From an uncultured Oscillospiraceae bacterium (GTDB lineage: Bacteria; Bacillota; Clostridia; Oscillospirales; Acutalibacteraceae): DNA of 43,792 bases. Positions 17,601 to 24,205 of the stretch are shown piece after piece (position 1 is the first letter of the stretch; every line of letters begins with the position of its first letter). The stretch covers positions 1-43,792 of the forward strand of contig URYP01000004.1 of NCBI GenBank assembly GCA_900552115.1. Reading direction: 5' to 3'. The notes under the pieces were generated by a model. That model ran no database searches. It had not been told where the DNA came from and worked only from the letters and a program-made list of their open reading frames with translations. The position numbers and the translations under genes are program-made.

Positions 17601-17889
17601 CACCACCTGCTTGGAAATAAAAAGTACAACTGTTGAAGGATTGGTTTTTTATAAGGAAATTCCCGTTCCCACTCCGACGCCTTCGTATGCGGAGGTACCG
17701 TTTCCGGAAGCACAAAAGGAGTACGAGTATCAATTAAAGCCGATTCCCTTAAAAGCAATGGTTGCCGCAGGAGTATCTATTGTATTTATCGCGGGCGAAC
17801 TATACATATGGTTTCAGAGTGGTGGGGCTATCCCGTTTGATGAGGGATTAAGAAATTTAGAAAAGGTCTTAAGATACGCATACGCGTAA
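14632..17889 (+). CDS. Secreted polymorphic toxin: DNRLRE, ricin-like and BIG2 carrier with nuclease-like C-terminal tip
   Basis: 1085 residues from GTG 14632, well spaced from AAAGGAAGAG; the ATG at 14641 has its AAAAGG immediately adjacent, so GTG is preferred. Layout: signal peptide (about 1-31); WapA-like N-terminal beta region; DNRLRE domain (about 325-490, DDAYVKQSAPNTNYG); ricin-type lectin region (about 502-640, GKYLDISGS, QANAYSGADHQRW); BIG2 Ig-like domain (about 642-716); then an AT-rich tip (about 717-1085). The tip has GRADVL followed by WEIKHE, a PD-(D/E)XK-type nuclease signature (about 925-945), and a hydrophobic stretch VAAGVSIVFIAGELYIWF near the end. No Rhs repeats. GC content drops sharply at about 16690 where the tip begins. 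Followed by a candidate immunity gene and three silent cassettes. Confidence 0.75.
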   Translation: MKRMKKRYFRQGIALISALAMAFSCVGASAQTMEINREPGQDSQPSAGIAYEPLSSLPQNIQSLLPEAKAGDVIVPSDNAYELTVKHADGTYTTEVYAAPVKYEDESGETQYVDTSMKAPSLWSRLVFNPTYRSDNGYVSLAYASKAAKGVGVDDAFTLSIPQRDGQEAAESTTAEDGSGKIIYPNAFGENTYVEYINTHAGFKENIVLEKNIGQNTFDFEWKSETHVPVLTADGQAIRIVSKADPEQEDYTISPLYVYDSFDPTTSENPYSHKHWTDDCRYEVIEQEEGSYILRAVVSEEYLNHPETVYPVTIDPSVNANAAASNVDDAYVKQSAPNTNYGKQDFLQFGYAGGKMYSFIMFNQLPNLPANTIYTSAHMKVTYRTGQNTPAQMKVSINGCNDRFTLREGEVTWNTRPYGKAVQASVLPKITNGYLDSLDWNISSLVRSWYTYDYNNGIVFHYANETYNDYNSVVSSEGDAARSPKLTINYMVPASTQTAGITNNTYYYIRNKATGKYLDISGSTTDINQWGFNATPNQLWKISYEGSGCYSLTCPRYPNKRLTSLDTVFPSQTTVSDSNGEMSQRFYFIPDENGYFRIAPRIQNFHALEVENASTASGAIVQANAYSGADHQRWALEKYTLSVTAPQSQIVVGETMQIGKNSTALAITWSSSDKNVATVSSDGKVTAKLAGVTTITAKCTEKPSISSTCEIRVNQTLTGADTYITDPDIRDTIINAKNMCDIAHNMYLSGTISYSQEQDIKKSAEYAADLARADFVVVNDKSNFVYQYFKGRNYKNGDLYPFTRDLVYNETNPMKGLDVMIVQRGMQAIGIFEPDEDYNFGTYDYETYTAAAAYPNLLLNKKFDTESYLGIFSISTSSMRTPQWLLNLQEYSRQHKQVQLAVAARAQASIEVGIKNGGPSGNHYGRADVLRDRGTHSVIWEIKHEHPDNLQKGNSQLGRYISAADNNIQSFSTPLRRGYDFSTFYIPYSSTTCLEIKSTTVEGLVFYKEIPVPTPTPSYAEVPFPEAQKEYEYQLKPIPLKAMVAAGVSIVFIAGELYIWFQSGGAIPFDEGLRNLEKVLRYAYA
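16472..16690 (+). repeat. 219-bp homology block, copy 1 (inside the complete toxin gene)
   Basis: This block, covering the end of the ricin-like region and most of BIG2, recurs at 18827-19045 with the same length and frame. Differences cluster in one short spot (about 16518-16540). Similarity stops abruptly after AAGGTGACCG, inside the BIG2 coding sequence, where the two tips diverge. Confidence 0.9.
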
Positions 17890-17946
17890 ATTAAAATAAA
17901 GGGCGCACATAGATGTATACTGTGTTTTATTAAATCGGAGGAAAAT

Positions 17947-18729
17947 ATGAAAACCTATACTTATACCGTTGAAGAAGCAAATGGGGATATCCATACAGGA
18001 ACGAGTACTCAAAGAATATTGGATATTGTTGATGTCCGCCGTAAGCAAAATCCAAATTGTGAGGAAATCCATTATAGCTTTTTTGAACTACTTACATTAC
18101 AAATTTCGCCTCAAATCCGGAATGCGCTGGGAATGGAATTATCAAAATCGTATACGATACTATGTCCGGATAATCTATTTATTAAGGAAGACAATTGTTT
18201 TTATATTTTAATTTACCTAACAGGAAAGGATGCTTCGGAATATTTCTGGGTAAAATGTGATTCACAATATGATTCCGAAATACTGAATAAACAAATTAGT
18301 GGACTATCATTTCTGCTTTGTGATAGTAAAACGCATAAAGCTTGCGATGTGCAGCGATTTGGATATAGTCATCATTTAGTAGGCATCGACTCTATAAAGT
18401 ATTCGTTTGAATTAAACGCACAATCCAATGATCCGTCCCGGTTTGAAAGCGATTATCCGGATGTCATCTTAAAAGTGCGAATGAAATCGAAGGTAACGGA
18501 TGCGATAAAGGATGAGATTTACGGTCTGGTCACCCGGTTTATACAATCCTGGAATGAACAAGCTGACGAATTTTCTCAAATACATGAAGCGCAGCTGCAG
18601 GACAAAAGCCCCAACAAGTATACTGTCTGTGTGTATATTGACTTTGGCAGCAGCGATCCAGCGTCTTTAGAAGGACTTTTTCATTATTTGACGGAACATA
18701 ATGATCGTATTAAAGAAATAAACATTTAG
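17947..18729 (+). CDS. Candidate immunity protein for the active toxin tip
   Basis: 260 residues, no signal peptide, AT-rich, 57 bp after the toxin stop codon with AAATCGGAGGAAAAT ahead of the ATG. I recognise no family. It is a soluble, mixed alpha/beta-looking protein with acidic stretches, and position is the main evidence: polymorphic toxins are followed by a small cytoplasmic immunity gene that protects the producer and its siblings. The N-terminus (MKTYTYTVEEANGDIHTGTS) could form a beta hairpin. Confidence 0.6.
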   Translation: MKTYTYTVEEANGDIHTGTSTQRILDIVDVRRKQNPNCEEIHYSFFELLTLQISPQIRNALGMELSKSYTILCPDNLFIKEDNCFYILIYLTGKDASEYFWVKCDSQYDSEILNKQISGLSFLLCDSKTHKACDVQRFGYSHHLVGIDSIKYSFELNAQSNDPSRFESDYPDVILKVRMKSKVTDAIKDEIYGLVTRFIQSWNEQADEFSQIHEAQLQDKSPNKYTVCVYIDFGSSDPASLEGLFHYLTEHNDRIKEINI

Positions 18730-18777
18730 AAACGGCTAAAAGTCAAATTTTGAAACAAAATGTTTTGCATTAAAAAC

Positions 18778-18827
18778 CATGAATAAGCCGTGGCTGCATG
18801 AACTGCCGCAGCCACGGCTTATTCATG
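18778..18827. repeat. Cassette-boundary hairpin, copy 1
   Basis: Left arm CATGAATAAGCCGTGGCTGC and a perfectly complementary right arm (18808-18827) flank a 10-nt loop. The same element recurs at 20837-20886 and 22445-22494. It follows the first immunity gene and ends exactly where the 219-bp homology arm begins. No T run follows, so a standard terminator is unlikely. Confidence 0.9.
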
Positions 18828-19045
18828 CACGGCATCAGGGGCGATCGTGCAGGCGAATGCCTATTCAGGGGCGAATCATCAGCAGTGGTCTTTGGAGAAA
18901 TATACGCTGTCGGTGACAGCGCCCCAAAGCCAGATCGTGGTGGGCGAGACGATGCAGATAGGCAAAAACAGCACCGCCCTGGCGATCACGTGGTCGTCCA
19001 GCGACAAGAATGTGGCCACGGTCAGCAGCGACGGCAAGGTGACCG
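18827..19045 (+). repeat. 219-bp homology block, copy 2 (start of silent cassette 2)
   Basis: Near-identical to 16472-16690 (offset 2355 bp). It starts at the last base of the boundary hairpin. It supplies the end of the ricin-like region and part of BIG2 in frame with the alternative tip, as a recombination arm would. Confidence 0.9.
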
Positions 19046-20019
19046 GGTGCAATCCCGGCACGGCGACCATCACCGCCAAAGCAGCCAACGGGATGACGGC
19101 CAGTTGTTCGATAAGAGTGAGACATGCAGACCCATTCTATCCGGACAATATCGAATATATGCGAGTAAAGAAATATGATTGTTCAAGCTATGGTGGAGAT
19201 AGCGATATTACTACAACTGTAGTAATATCCGCATTAAATCAAACTGAATACTTTGAAATGTATGCCCCTGAGAGGGATAAAATATCCTTTAAAATTAATC
19301 AGTCCCTAATAGATATTTTAAATGCCAAAGAAGCTGACTATCCACATGCAATTCTTGCTAATGCCATTTATCATGAAGCAAAGGTGTTTACTGATGAATT
19401 AGTAAAATCGGGTTTAATAGAAAATAAATCAGCAGAGTATTACGGGATATGGGCATCGGAATCTGTTCGATTAGAACTTGTGATGGGTAAGGTTCAAAGC
19501 GCAATTCAGTTAACGTTAGCGGCTGCAACCATTATTTATTCAACTTATACAATTGTTTCGGCAATGAAAGCGGCAAAGATGCCGATGAATACAACACAAA
19601 CATACAACACAGCCGAATACAAAGCAACAGCATTTATAGCCGATGATCTAGTTTCAAAAATGACAAACAATTCATCGTCAAAATCAGCAATGCTGGGGAC
19701 AGAGGCTGGAGGAAAAGCATGGTATAAAATTGCTCAGGAAAAAGGAATGTCATACTTTTATTCAGAAAACTATAATAATTATGTTTCACAATATGGGTAT
19801 GATGCTATGCTTGCATCAAATAGAGATTATATTTTTAGGGCAAAAGAAGCTGGCAAAACTTTTTGGTTTTCACACGATCCAATAGCTCAATTGTCAAATT
19901 ATCCCGATAGTACATTTGCATATGAGATTAGATATTTGCAGCGTTTATTTGGTATTTCTGAATCTAAATTCCAAAATTATATAATTAAGTCCGGTGAATA
20001 TTATTATTTAGCACCTTAA
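18847..20019 (+). CDS. Silent toxin-tip cassette 2: partial carrier joined to an alternative C-terminal tip
   Basis: Open frame of about 390 codons; the only near-start candidate is an in-frame GTG at 18847 that encodes an internal Val in the complete gene, and it lacks a ribosome site, promoter or signal peptide. The first ~65 residues match the complete toxin (QANAYSGA.HQ.W.LEKYTLSV into BIG2). BIG2 is then finished with different sequence (GCNPGTATITAKAANGMTAS). The tip has a hydrophobic helix (QLTLAAATIIYSTYTIVSAM) and a C-terminal domain with WYKIAQEKGMSYFYSENY and FWFSHDPIAQ. I do not know this toxin domain. AT-rich. Probably expressed only after recombination into the complete gene. 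Confidence 0.65.
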   Translation: MQANAYSGANHQQWSLEKYTLSVTAPQSQIVVGETMQIGKNSTALAITWSSSDKNVATVSSDGKVTGCNPGTATITAKAANGMTASCSIRVRHADPFYPDNIEYMRVKKYDCSSYGGDSDITTTVVISALNQTEYFEMYAPERDKISFKINQSLIDILNAKEADYPHAILANAIYHEAKVFTDELVKSGLIENKSAEYYGIWASESVRLELVMGKVQSAIQLTLAAATIIYSTYTIVSAMKAAKMPMNTTQTYNTAEYKATAFIADDLVSKMTNNSSSKSAMLGTEAGGKAWYKIAQEKGMSYFYSENYNNYVSQYGYDAMLASNRDYIFRAKEAGKTFWFSHDPIAQLSNYPDSTFAYEIRYLQRLFGISESKFQNYIIKSGEYYYLAP

Positions 20020-20072
20020 ATAGACTACTCGTAGAGTATAATTATAATCTGCGACAAAAAGGAGAGTTTAAA

Positions 20073-20801
20073 TTGCGTGAGTATTCCAATGCCTTTAAAA
20101 ATCTTGGGAATGGTCTGTATTGTAAATTTATAGAAATCTTTAACTCAGGAATTGTGTATTACGATGCTCAGGAGCGTGAGTTTATTGAAACAGTACGTGA
20201 GCGATATGGCTTAAATATTGTTTTTACCGACTTATCATTGTATGATAAGCGAGCAACGATTCGGGTTTATGTGGATTTTCAAGATAACACTTGTGCTGTG
20301 GCGGAGGAATTAGACACAATTTTAAGAAGTAATGAAGTTATTCACCTCCCTTTAAATGATATAATTGATACGTCCAGTAAAGCTATACAGAAATTTTCGT
20401 CAAACTTGATCGACATATTTCTGAAGATTTTTCGCTATAAAAATGATGATTTTACTGTAATAAATCTATATGTGGAGGATTTTGTACGGTCATTTCTGGC
20501 GCGTATTCACAACGTTTCACTGCATGATATTCGTACCTATATGAACACAACGTATGGACTGACGGGTATTTGGCGTATCATTACAGGCTATGAACCATCC
20601 ATAACCATCGTGGCCGATGATGTATGGAAGTATAACAGGCTGTTAATTAGAAAAGGAAAAATAAAAAAAGATTGCTATGCCATTATGAAAGGCCGTGATC
20701 ATTTTGATTTGCTTACACAAGATGACGTTAATATTTTAATTCTATTAAAATCAAATTTGGATAATGAGACACAAAATAGATATGCACGTGAACTCTTGTA
20801 G
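20073..20801 (+). CDS. Candidate immunity protein for cassette 2 tip
   Basis: 242 residues starting at TTG 20073, eight bases after AAAAAGGAG; no better ATG exists nearby. Soluble, AT-rich, no recognised domain. It lies 53 bp after the cassette 2 tip, matching the toxin-immunity order of the first pair. Its own ribosome site suggests it could be made even while the tip is silent, if read-through transcription reaches it. Unrelated by eye to the first immunity protein. Confidence 0.55.
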   Translation: MREYSNAFKNLGNGLYCKFIEIFNSGIVYYDAQEREFIETVRERYGLNIVFTDLSLYDKRATIRVYVDFQDNTCAVAEELDTILRSNEVIHLPLNDIIDTSSKAIQKFSSNLIDIFLKIFRYKNDDFTVINLYVEDFVRSFLARIHNVSLHDIRTYMNTTYGLTGIWRIITGYEPSITIVADDVWKYNRLLIRKGKIKKDCYAIMKGRDHFDLLTQDDVNILILLKSNLDNETQNRYARELL

Positions 20802-20836
20802 AGAGAGCCCCTATTTTACCAGATAACCTTAAAAAC

Positions 20837-20886
20837 CATGAATAAGCCGTGGCTGCATGAATTGCCGCAGCCACGGCTTGCTCATG
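20837..20886. repeat. Cassette-boundary hairpin, copy 2
   Basis: Left arm identical to copy 1 (CATGAATAAGCCGTGGCTGC). The right arm GCAGCCACGGCTTGCTCATG has two changes that break pairing near the base of the stem. It stands between the cassette 2 immunity gene and cassette 3. Confidence 0.9.
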
Positions 20887-21174
20887 CACATCGTATGAAG
20901 TCGCCTATGCAGAAGCAACACAATTAGTAGCACAGATGTTACGAACAGCCGTAATTATTGGAATGACAGTATACCAAACGGTTGTCACGGTAAAATCAAT
21001 AGCTACTTTAGCTAGCCAAAGTAAACTCATAAGCGCTTCAGAATATGCGTCGCAGGCTACGTATGCGAATCAGATTGAAAACAGCCTAAAAGGTACAAGC
21101 TTAAAAAATCGGACGGTTACAACGGCAGAGTTAAGGAATAAACAATTAGCAGAAATAGGCTATACAGATCCTCC
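20837..21174 (+). repeat. 338-bp block, copy 1 (hairpin plus homology arm of cassette 3)
   Basis: Appears identical to 22445-22782 (offset 1608 bp). It contains the boundary hairpin and codes in frame for SYEVAYAEATQLVAQMLRTA and onwards to IGYTDPP. Looser similarity begins some 30 bp earlier (CTATTTTACC.GATAACC). The coding arm has no match elsewhere in this window, so its parent gene should lie outside it. Confidence 0.9.
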
Positions 21175-21505
21175 TTGTAAGCCCGGGACGCCTGCTATCG
21201 GCTTTAAAACCGCACAATCAAGTGGAAATGTGTATATCAAATTGGGCTCCAGCGAAGATATACAACCGGGTGCATTCGTCACAAAACTAAGTGATATTCA
21301 AGGATTGACTCCAGAGCAAATTAAAAGTAAGTTAGCATTGCCTTATACTCCAACACATTATAAATATGTTAATATTCCTGAAAACCAACAAATGTATGCG
21401 TCAATTACAAACAATATTTATGGAGGAGCGGGAGAATTTGTTCAATATGATTTGGGAATTACTCCACCATACTCTTGGTATAGTGCGGCTCATCCATTAA
21501 ATTAA
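20936..21505 (+). CDS. Silent toxin-tip cassette 3, TNT-like C-terminal fold
   Basis: The frame is open from the end of the hairpin (SYEVAYAEAT); ATG 20936 is internal and lacks a ribosome site, so no independent start is evident. The first part is a helical, hydrophobic pretoxin segment (MLRTAVIIGMTVYQTVVTVK). After the linker DPPCKPGTP comes a tip with KLSDIQGLTPEQIKSKLALP, THYKYV, NIYGGAGEFVQYDL and a final PL-type end. The G-x-G-x-x-VQY arrangement recalls TNT-like NAD glycohydrolase toxins; this is pattern memory, not a search result. The same fold is in cassette 4 with about half the residues changed. Confidence 0.6.
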   Translation: MLRTAVIIGMTVYQTVVTVKSIATLASQSKLISASEYASQATYANQIENSLKGTSLKNRTVTTAELRNKQLAEIGYTDPPCKPGTPAIGFKTAQSSGNVYIKLGSSEDIQPGAFVTKLSDIQGLTPEQIKSKLALPYTPTHYKYVNIPENQQMYASITNNIYGGAGEFVQYDLGITPPYSWYSAAHPLN

Positions 21506-21550
21506 AAATTGACTTTTCACTAAGATTTAAAAGAAAGAAGGTTATCAGAT

Positions 21551-21985
21551 ATGTCTTATTTCAAATTTTATTCCATTGTTAACGGCTGTGCTATATCGTA
21601 CTATGATTCACAACTACGCATAAATCAATCGGTTATTTCTTTTAAATATGATATAACAAATTTAGTCGTTTCAAAAAGCAAGATTTTTGTTCTATATAAT
21701 AAAGATGGTTGCAATTTTGACGAACTGCCAAGGAACAATATCGTTGCATATGATTTTAATGGTCAATACTTGTATGATATTGGCCATATAATTCAAGAAG
21801 ACTGGCCTTTTTCAAATATTAAAATTTATAATGCATCAACTATAAACCAAGAACCGTTAACGGATACGTTAAAGTTTATAAGTGACCATGAATATTTGGT
21901 ATGTTACACCTTTGGAGCACTTAGATATATTTTGGATATCACTAACGGGGAATTGGTTCAAAAAGTAAGTGGCCGGTTTCAATAA
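21551..21985 (+). CDS. Candidate immunity protein for cassette 3 tip, family shared with cassette 4
   Basis: 144 residues, 45 bp after the tip, behind AAGAAAGAAGG. Soluble beta-rich-looking protein. It shares a pattern with the two proteins at 23128-23559 and 23641-24141: AYDFNGQYLYDIGHIIQE here, AYDWKGNHLWNIAEIIG and AYSWDGQFLWSIKDIIQD there, followed in each by a C-terminal YILDI/YIIDL motif. A related immunity family beside related tips supports pairing by descent. Confidence 0.6.
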   Translation: MSYFKFYSIVNGCAISYYDSQLRINQSVISFKYDITNLVVSKSKIFVLYNKDGCNFDELPRNNIVAYDFNGQYLYDIGHIIQEDWPFSNIKIYNASTINQEPLTDTLKFISDHEYLVCYTFGALRYILDITNGELVQKVSGRFQ

Positions 21986-22057
21986 TGATGTAGTCTGGGG
22001 TAGGTAATATTATAGCTCATTCCGTAGAATTAAATTACATATGAAAGACGTAGGAGC

Positions 22058-22414
22058 ATGTCGGATATGAATTTAAAACCGGAAAAATATGACCACTGTG
22101 TTTATTGGCTTTTTTCAGATGATGTAACCCCTAGAGGGGCCCGTGCCCGAGGGGATGTTCCCTATACTATCGTGGATCAGTTGAATGAGGATGAAAAAAA
22201 ATATGTTAAAGAGCAAATACATGAAAGATTAGCAGCAAACCAATTTTACACTATCTACGTTATTATACTGGTGTATTGGAAAGATAAAGAAGCCATACCG
22301 TTATTGAAGCAACAACTGGATAATTTTAAAATCAGGAACAAAGGCGCAAATTGCGATTTTACTAGTTGGATCACACTTTGCAAAGACGCCATTAAAAAGC
22401 TGAAAAAAGTCTAA
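22058..22414 (+). CDS. Second small protein in cassette 3, possible extra immunity protein
   Basis: 118 residues behind GTAGGAGC. Helical, charged; segments such as YVKEQIHERLAANQFYTIYV and KEAIPLLKQQLDNF suggest a short HEAT-like helical pair. No recognised family and unrelated to the preceding protein. Position after one immunity gene and before the next hairpin suggests an immunity gene kept after its own toxin tip was lost. Confidence 0.5.
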   Translation: MSDMNLKPEKYDHCVYWLFSDDVTPRGARARGDVPYTIVDQLNEDEKKYVKEQIHERLAANQFYTIYVIILVYWKDKEAIPLLKQQLDNFKIRNKGANCDFTSWITLCKDAIKKLKKV

Positions 22415-22444
22415 GAGCCTATTTTACCGGATAACCTTTAAAAC

Positions 22445-22494
22445 CATGAATAAGCCGTGGCTGCATGAATTGCCGCAGCCACGGCTTGCTCATG
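22445..22494. repeat. Cassette-boundary hairpin, copy 3
   Basis: Identical to copy 2, with the same left arm as copy 1. It separates cassette 3 from cassette 4. No fourth copy follows the last immunity gene. Confidence 0.9.
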
Positions 22495-22782
22495 CACATC
22501 GTATGAAGTCGCCTATGCAGAAGCAACACAATTAGTAGCACAGATGTTACGAACAGCCGTAATTATTGGAATGACAGTATACCAAACGGTTGTCACGGTA
22601 AAATCAATAGCTACTTTAGCTAGCCAAAGTAAACTCATAAGCGCTTCAGAATATGCGTCGCAGGCTACGTATGCGAATCAGATTGAAAACAGCCTAAAAG
22701 GTACAAGCTTAAAAAATCGGACGGTTACAACGGCAGAGTTAAGGAATAAACAATTAGCAGAAATAGGCTATACAGATCCTCC
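22445..22782 (+). repeat. 338-bp block, copy 2 (hairpin plus homology arm of cassette 4)
   Basis: Matches 20837-21174 base for base as far as I can compare. Divergence begins immediately after CAGATCCTCC, within the linker before the toxin tip. Confidence 0.9.
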
Positions 22783-23113
22783 GTATAAACCGGGTACTCC
22801 GGTTGTTGGATTTAATCAAACAAATACTACTCAATATGTAAGAGTATACACTAAAGGTATTACTAATGCTCAAGGCAGATGGATGATGAAATTTTCCGAT
22901 ATTCAAGGATTAACCGCCAAACAAATTCAAAGTAAATTTGCCCTCCCAAATACTCCTACACACTATTGTTATGTAAGTGTACCTACAGGAAAGGCGTTGT
23001 ATGCAGGGATTGTAGGTGAAAATTATGGTTTTACAGCAGGACAGGCAGTTCAATATGAATTAATAGATTTTATACCAGATACTTCTTTTGGAACTGGCAT
23101 TCCGTTATCGTAG
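22544..23113 (+). CDS. Silent toxin-tip cassette 4, TNT-like C-terminal fold
   Basis: As in cassette 3, the frame runs open from the hairpin and the ATG at 22544 is internal with no ribosome site. The N-terminal pretoxin half is identical to cassette 3. The tip follows DPPYKPGTPV and contains QYVRVYTKGITNAQGRWMMK, SDIQGLTAKQIQSKFALP, HYCYVSVPTG, ENYGFTAGQAVQYEL and ends GTGIPLS. The GRWMMK strand and YG..AG.AVQYEL motif strengthen the TNT-like reading. Catalytic function is not established. Confidence 0.6.
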   Translation: MLRTAVIIGMTVYQTVVTVKSIATLASQSKLISASEYASQATYANQIENSLKGTSLKNRTVTTAELRNKQLAEIGYTDPPYKPGTPVVGFNQTNTTQYVRVYTKGITNAQGRWMMKFSDIQGLTAKQIQSKFALPNTPTHYCYVSVPTGKALYAGIVGENYGFTAGQAVQYELIDFIPDTSFGTGIPLS

Positions 23114-23127
23114 AAAGGATGAAAATA

Positions 23128-23559
23128 ATGATTTGTACGGTGTCTTTTACTTTAAATGATGAATTGCTTTCCTTGGAATTGGATGCTACTGACTATTTAA
23201 ATGGACTTTATATTAATTGCCACCCACTAAAGAAAAAAGGCCATATAACGGAAGTTACGGTTGGGAAGAATATTGTTATTATTAAGCAAGACGCGTATTA
23301 TGAAGGCGGAAATAATATCAATGCCTATGATTGGAAAGGGAATCACTTATGGAATATTGCGGAAATTATAGGGGATAGTAACAGAATGTATAATGGAGGA
23401 AATATTTGTTCCAAGAGAATCTTGGAAACAAGATGGGGGTTTGTCCCTGAAAAATATCCGGTAGGACATACTTTTTATAATTGTGTCTCAGAAGGAAATG
23501 CGTATATTATAGATTTAGAGGATAGAAAAGTCGTACAAGTGTTACATGATCAAAAATAG
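23128..23559 (+). CDS. Candidate immunity protein for cassette 4 tip
   Basis: 143 residues from ATG 23128 (AGAAAGGATGAAAATA upstream); an in-frame ATG at 23119 abuts the ribosome site and is less likely. It shares the AYDWKGNHLWNIAEIIG and YIIDLEDRKVVQV motifs with the proteins at 21551 and 23641. The gene starts about 15 bp after the tip stop codon, the tightest toxin-immunity spacing in the array. Confidence 0.6.
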   Translation: MICTVSFTLNDELLSLELDATDYLNGLYINCHPLKKKGHITEVTVGKNIVIIKQDAYYEGGNNINAYDWKGNHLWNIAEIIGDSNRMYNGGNICSKRILETRWGFVPEKYPVGHTFYNCVSEGNAYIIDLEDRKVVQVLHDQK

Positions 23560-23640
23560 GTAATTTTAATTAAACGTCCTATCCCAAACGAATAAGAATT
23601 GGCTGGATGATAGTTCTTTTAATAATTTAGAGGTGATATT

Positions 23641-24141
23641 ATGTTTTTAAAAGTACATATTGGAATAAATGATAAAGTCTTATCTTTCAGCATAGAGAAT
23701 ATTCCGGAGTATTTAAAAAGGTTTCGATTGGGAGATCAATTGATCGAAACTTTAGATGGCGTTACAGAAATTTCTATTACAGACGAACTGTTTATCATAA
23801 CAACGGAAGACCCGGGATTTCGCAATAGCAAAAGAAAGTCTCTTCGTTGTAATGAGTGTTCGGTAGATGTGATTAAGGCTTATAGCTGGGACGGGCAATT
23901 CCTGTGGAGTATAAAAGATATCATACAGGATTTAAATGGAATGTTCCTTGGTGGATTTCTTATTGAAAGAGCGAAGATAGACCTGCCCAATGGATATTAC
24001 TTGCCTAATGGAGCGTGTGTTGAGGATATCCTTAGTAATATTGATCAATCTCATCCATTATACGCCTGCTTTGACGGTGGATGGCGATATATTCTCGATC
24101 TTAAAGATAAACGTGTTTTATTTCGATCCCCCAACAGGTAA
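23641..24141 (+). CDS. Second immunity-family protein in cassette 4
   Basis: 166 residues behind TTAGAGGTGATATT. It is a paralogue of the two related immunity candidates (AYSWDGQFLWSIKDIIQD; RYILDLKDKRVLF) but has an insertion with two Cys (LRCNECSVDV). No toxin tip precedes it directly, so it looks like an orphan immunity gene, perhaps guarding against a tip used by competitors. Last gene of the array; a terminator follows. Confidence 0.6.
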   Translation: MFLKVHIGINDKVLSFSIENIPEYLKRFRLGDQLIETLDGVTEISITDELFIITTEDPGFRNSKRKSLRCNECSVDVIKAYSWDGQFLWSIKDIIQDLNGMFLGGFLIERAKIDLPNGYYLPNGACVEDILSNIDQSHPLYACFDGGWRYILDLKDKRVLFRSPNR

Positions 24142-24156
24142 AAAGGAGTATGTTAA

Positions 24157-24191
24157 TAAAAGGAGCCGCCCTTTTGGGGCAGCTCCTTTTA
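24157..24191. terminator. Bidirectional terminator closing the toxin array
   Basis: AAAAGGAGC-CGCCC / GGGGCA-GCTCCTTTT with a TTTT loop, A-rich before and T-rich after, between the convergent immunity and dehydrogenase genes. Confidence 0.85.
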
Positions 24192-24205
24192 TTACATTCC
24201 CTGAA

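Noticed and set aside
18778..18827. Ordinary transcription terminators
   Set aside because: No T run follows any of the three copies. A termination role is still possible but not shown.
18778..22494. Integron-like attC sites for the cassette hairpins
   Set aside because: No integron integrase nearby, and the cassettes carry long homology arms, which point to homologous recombination.
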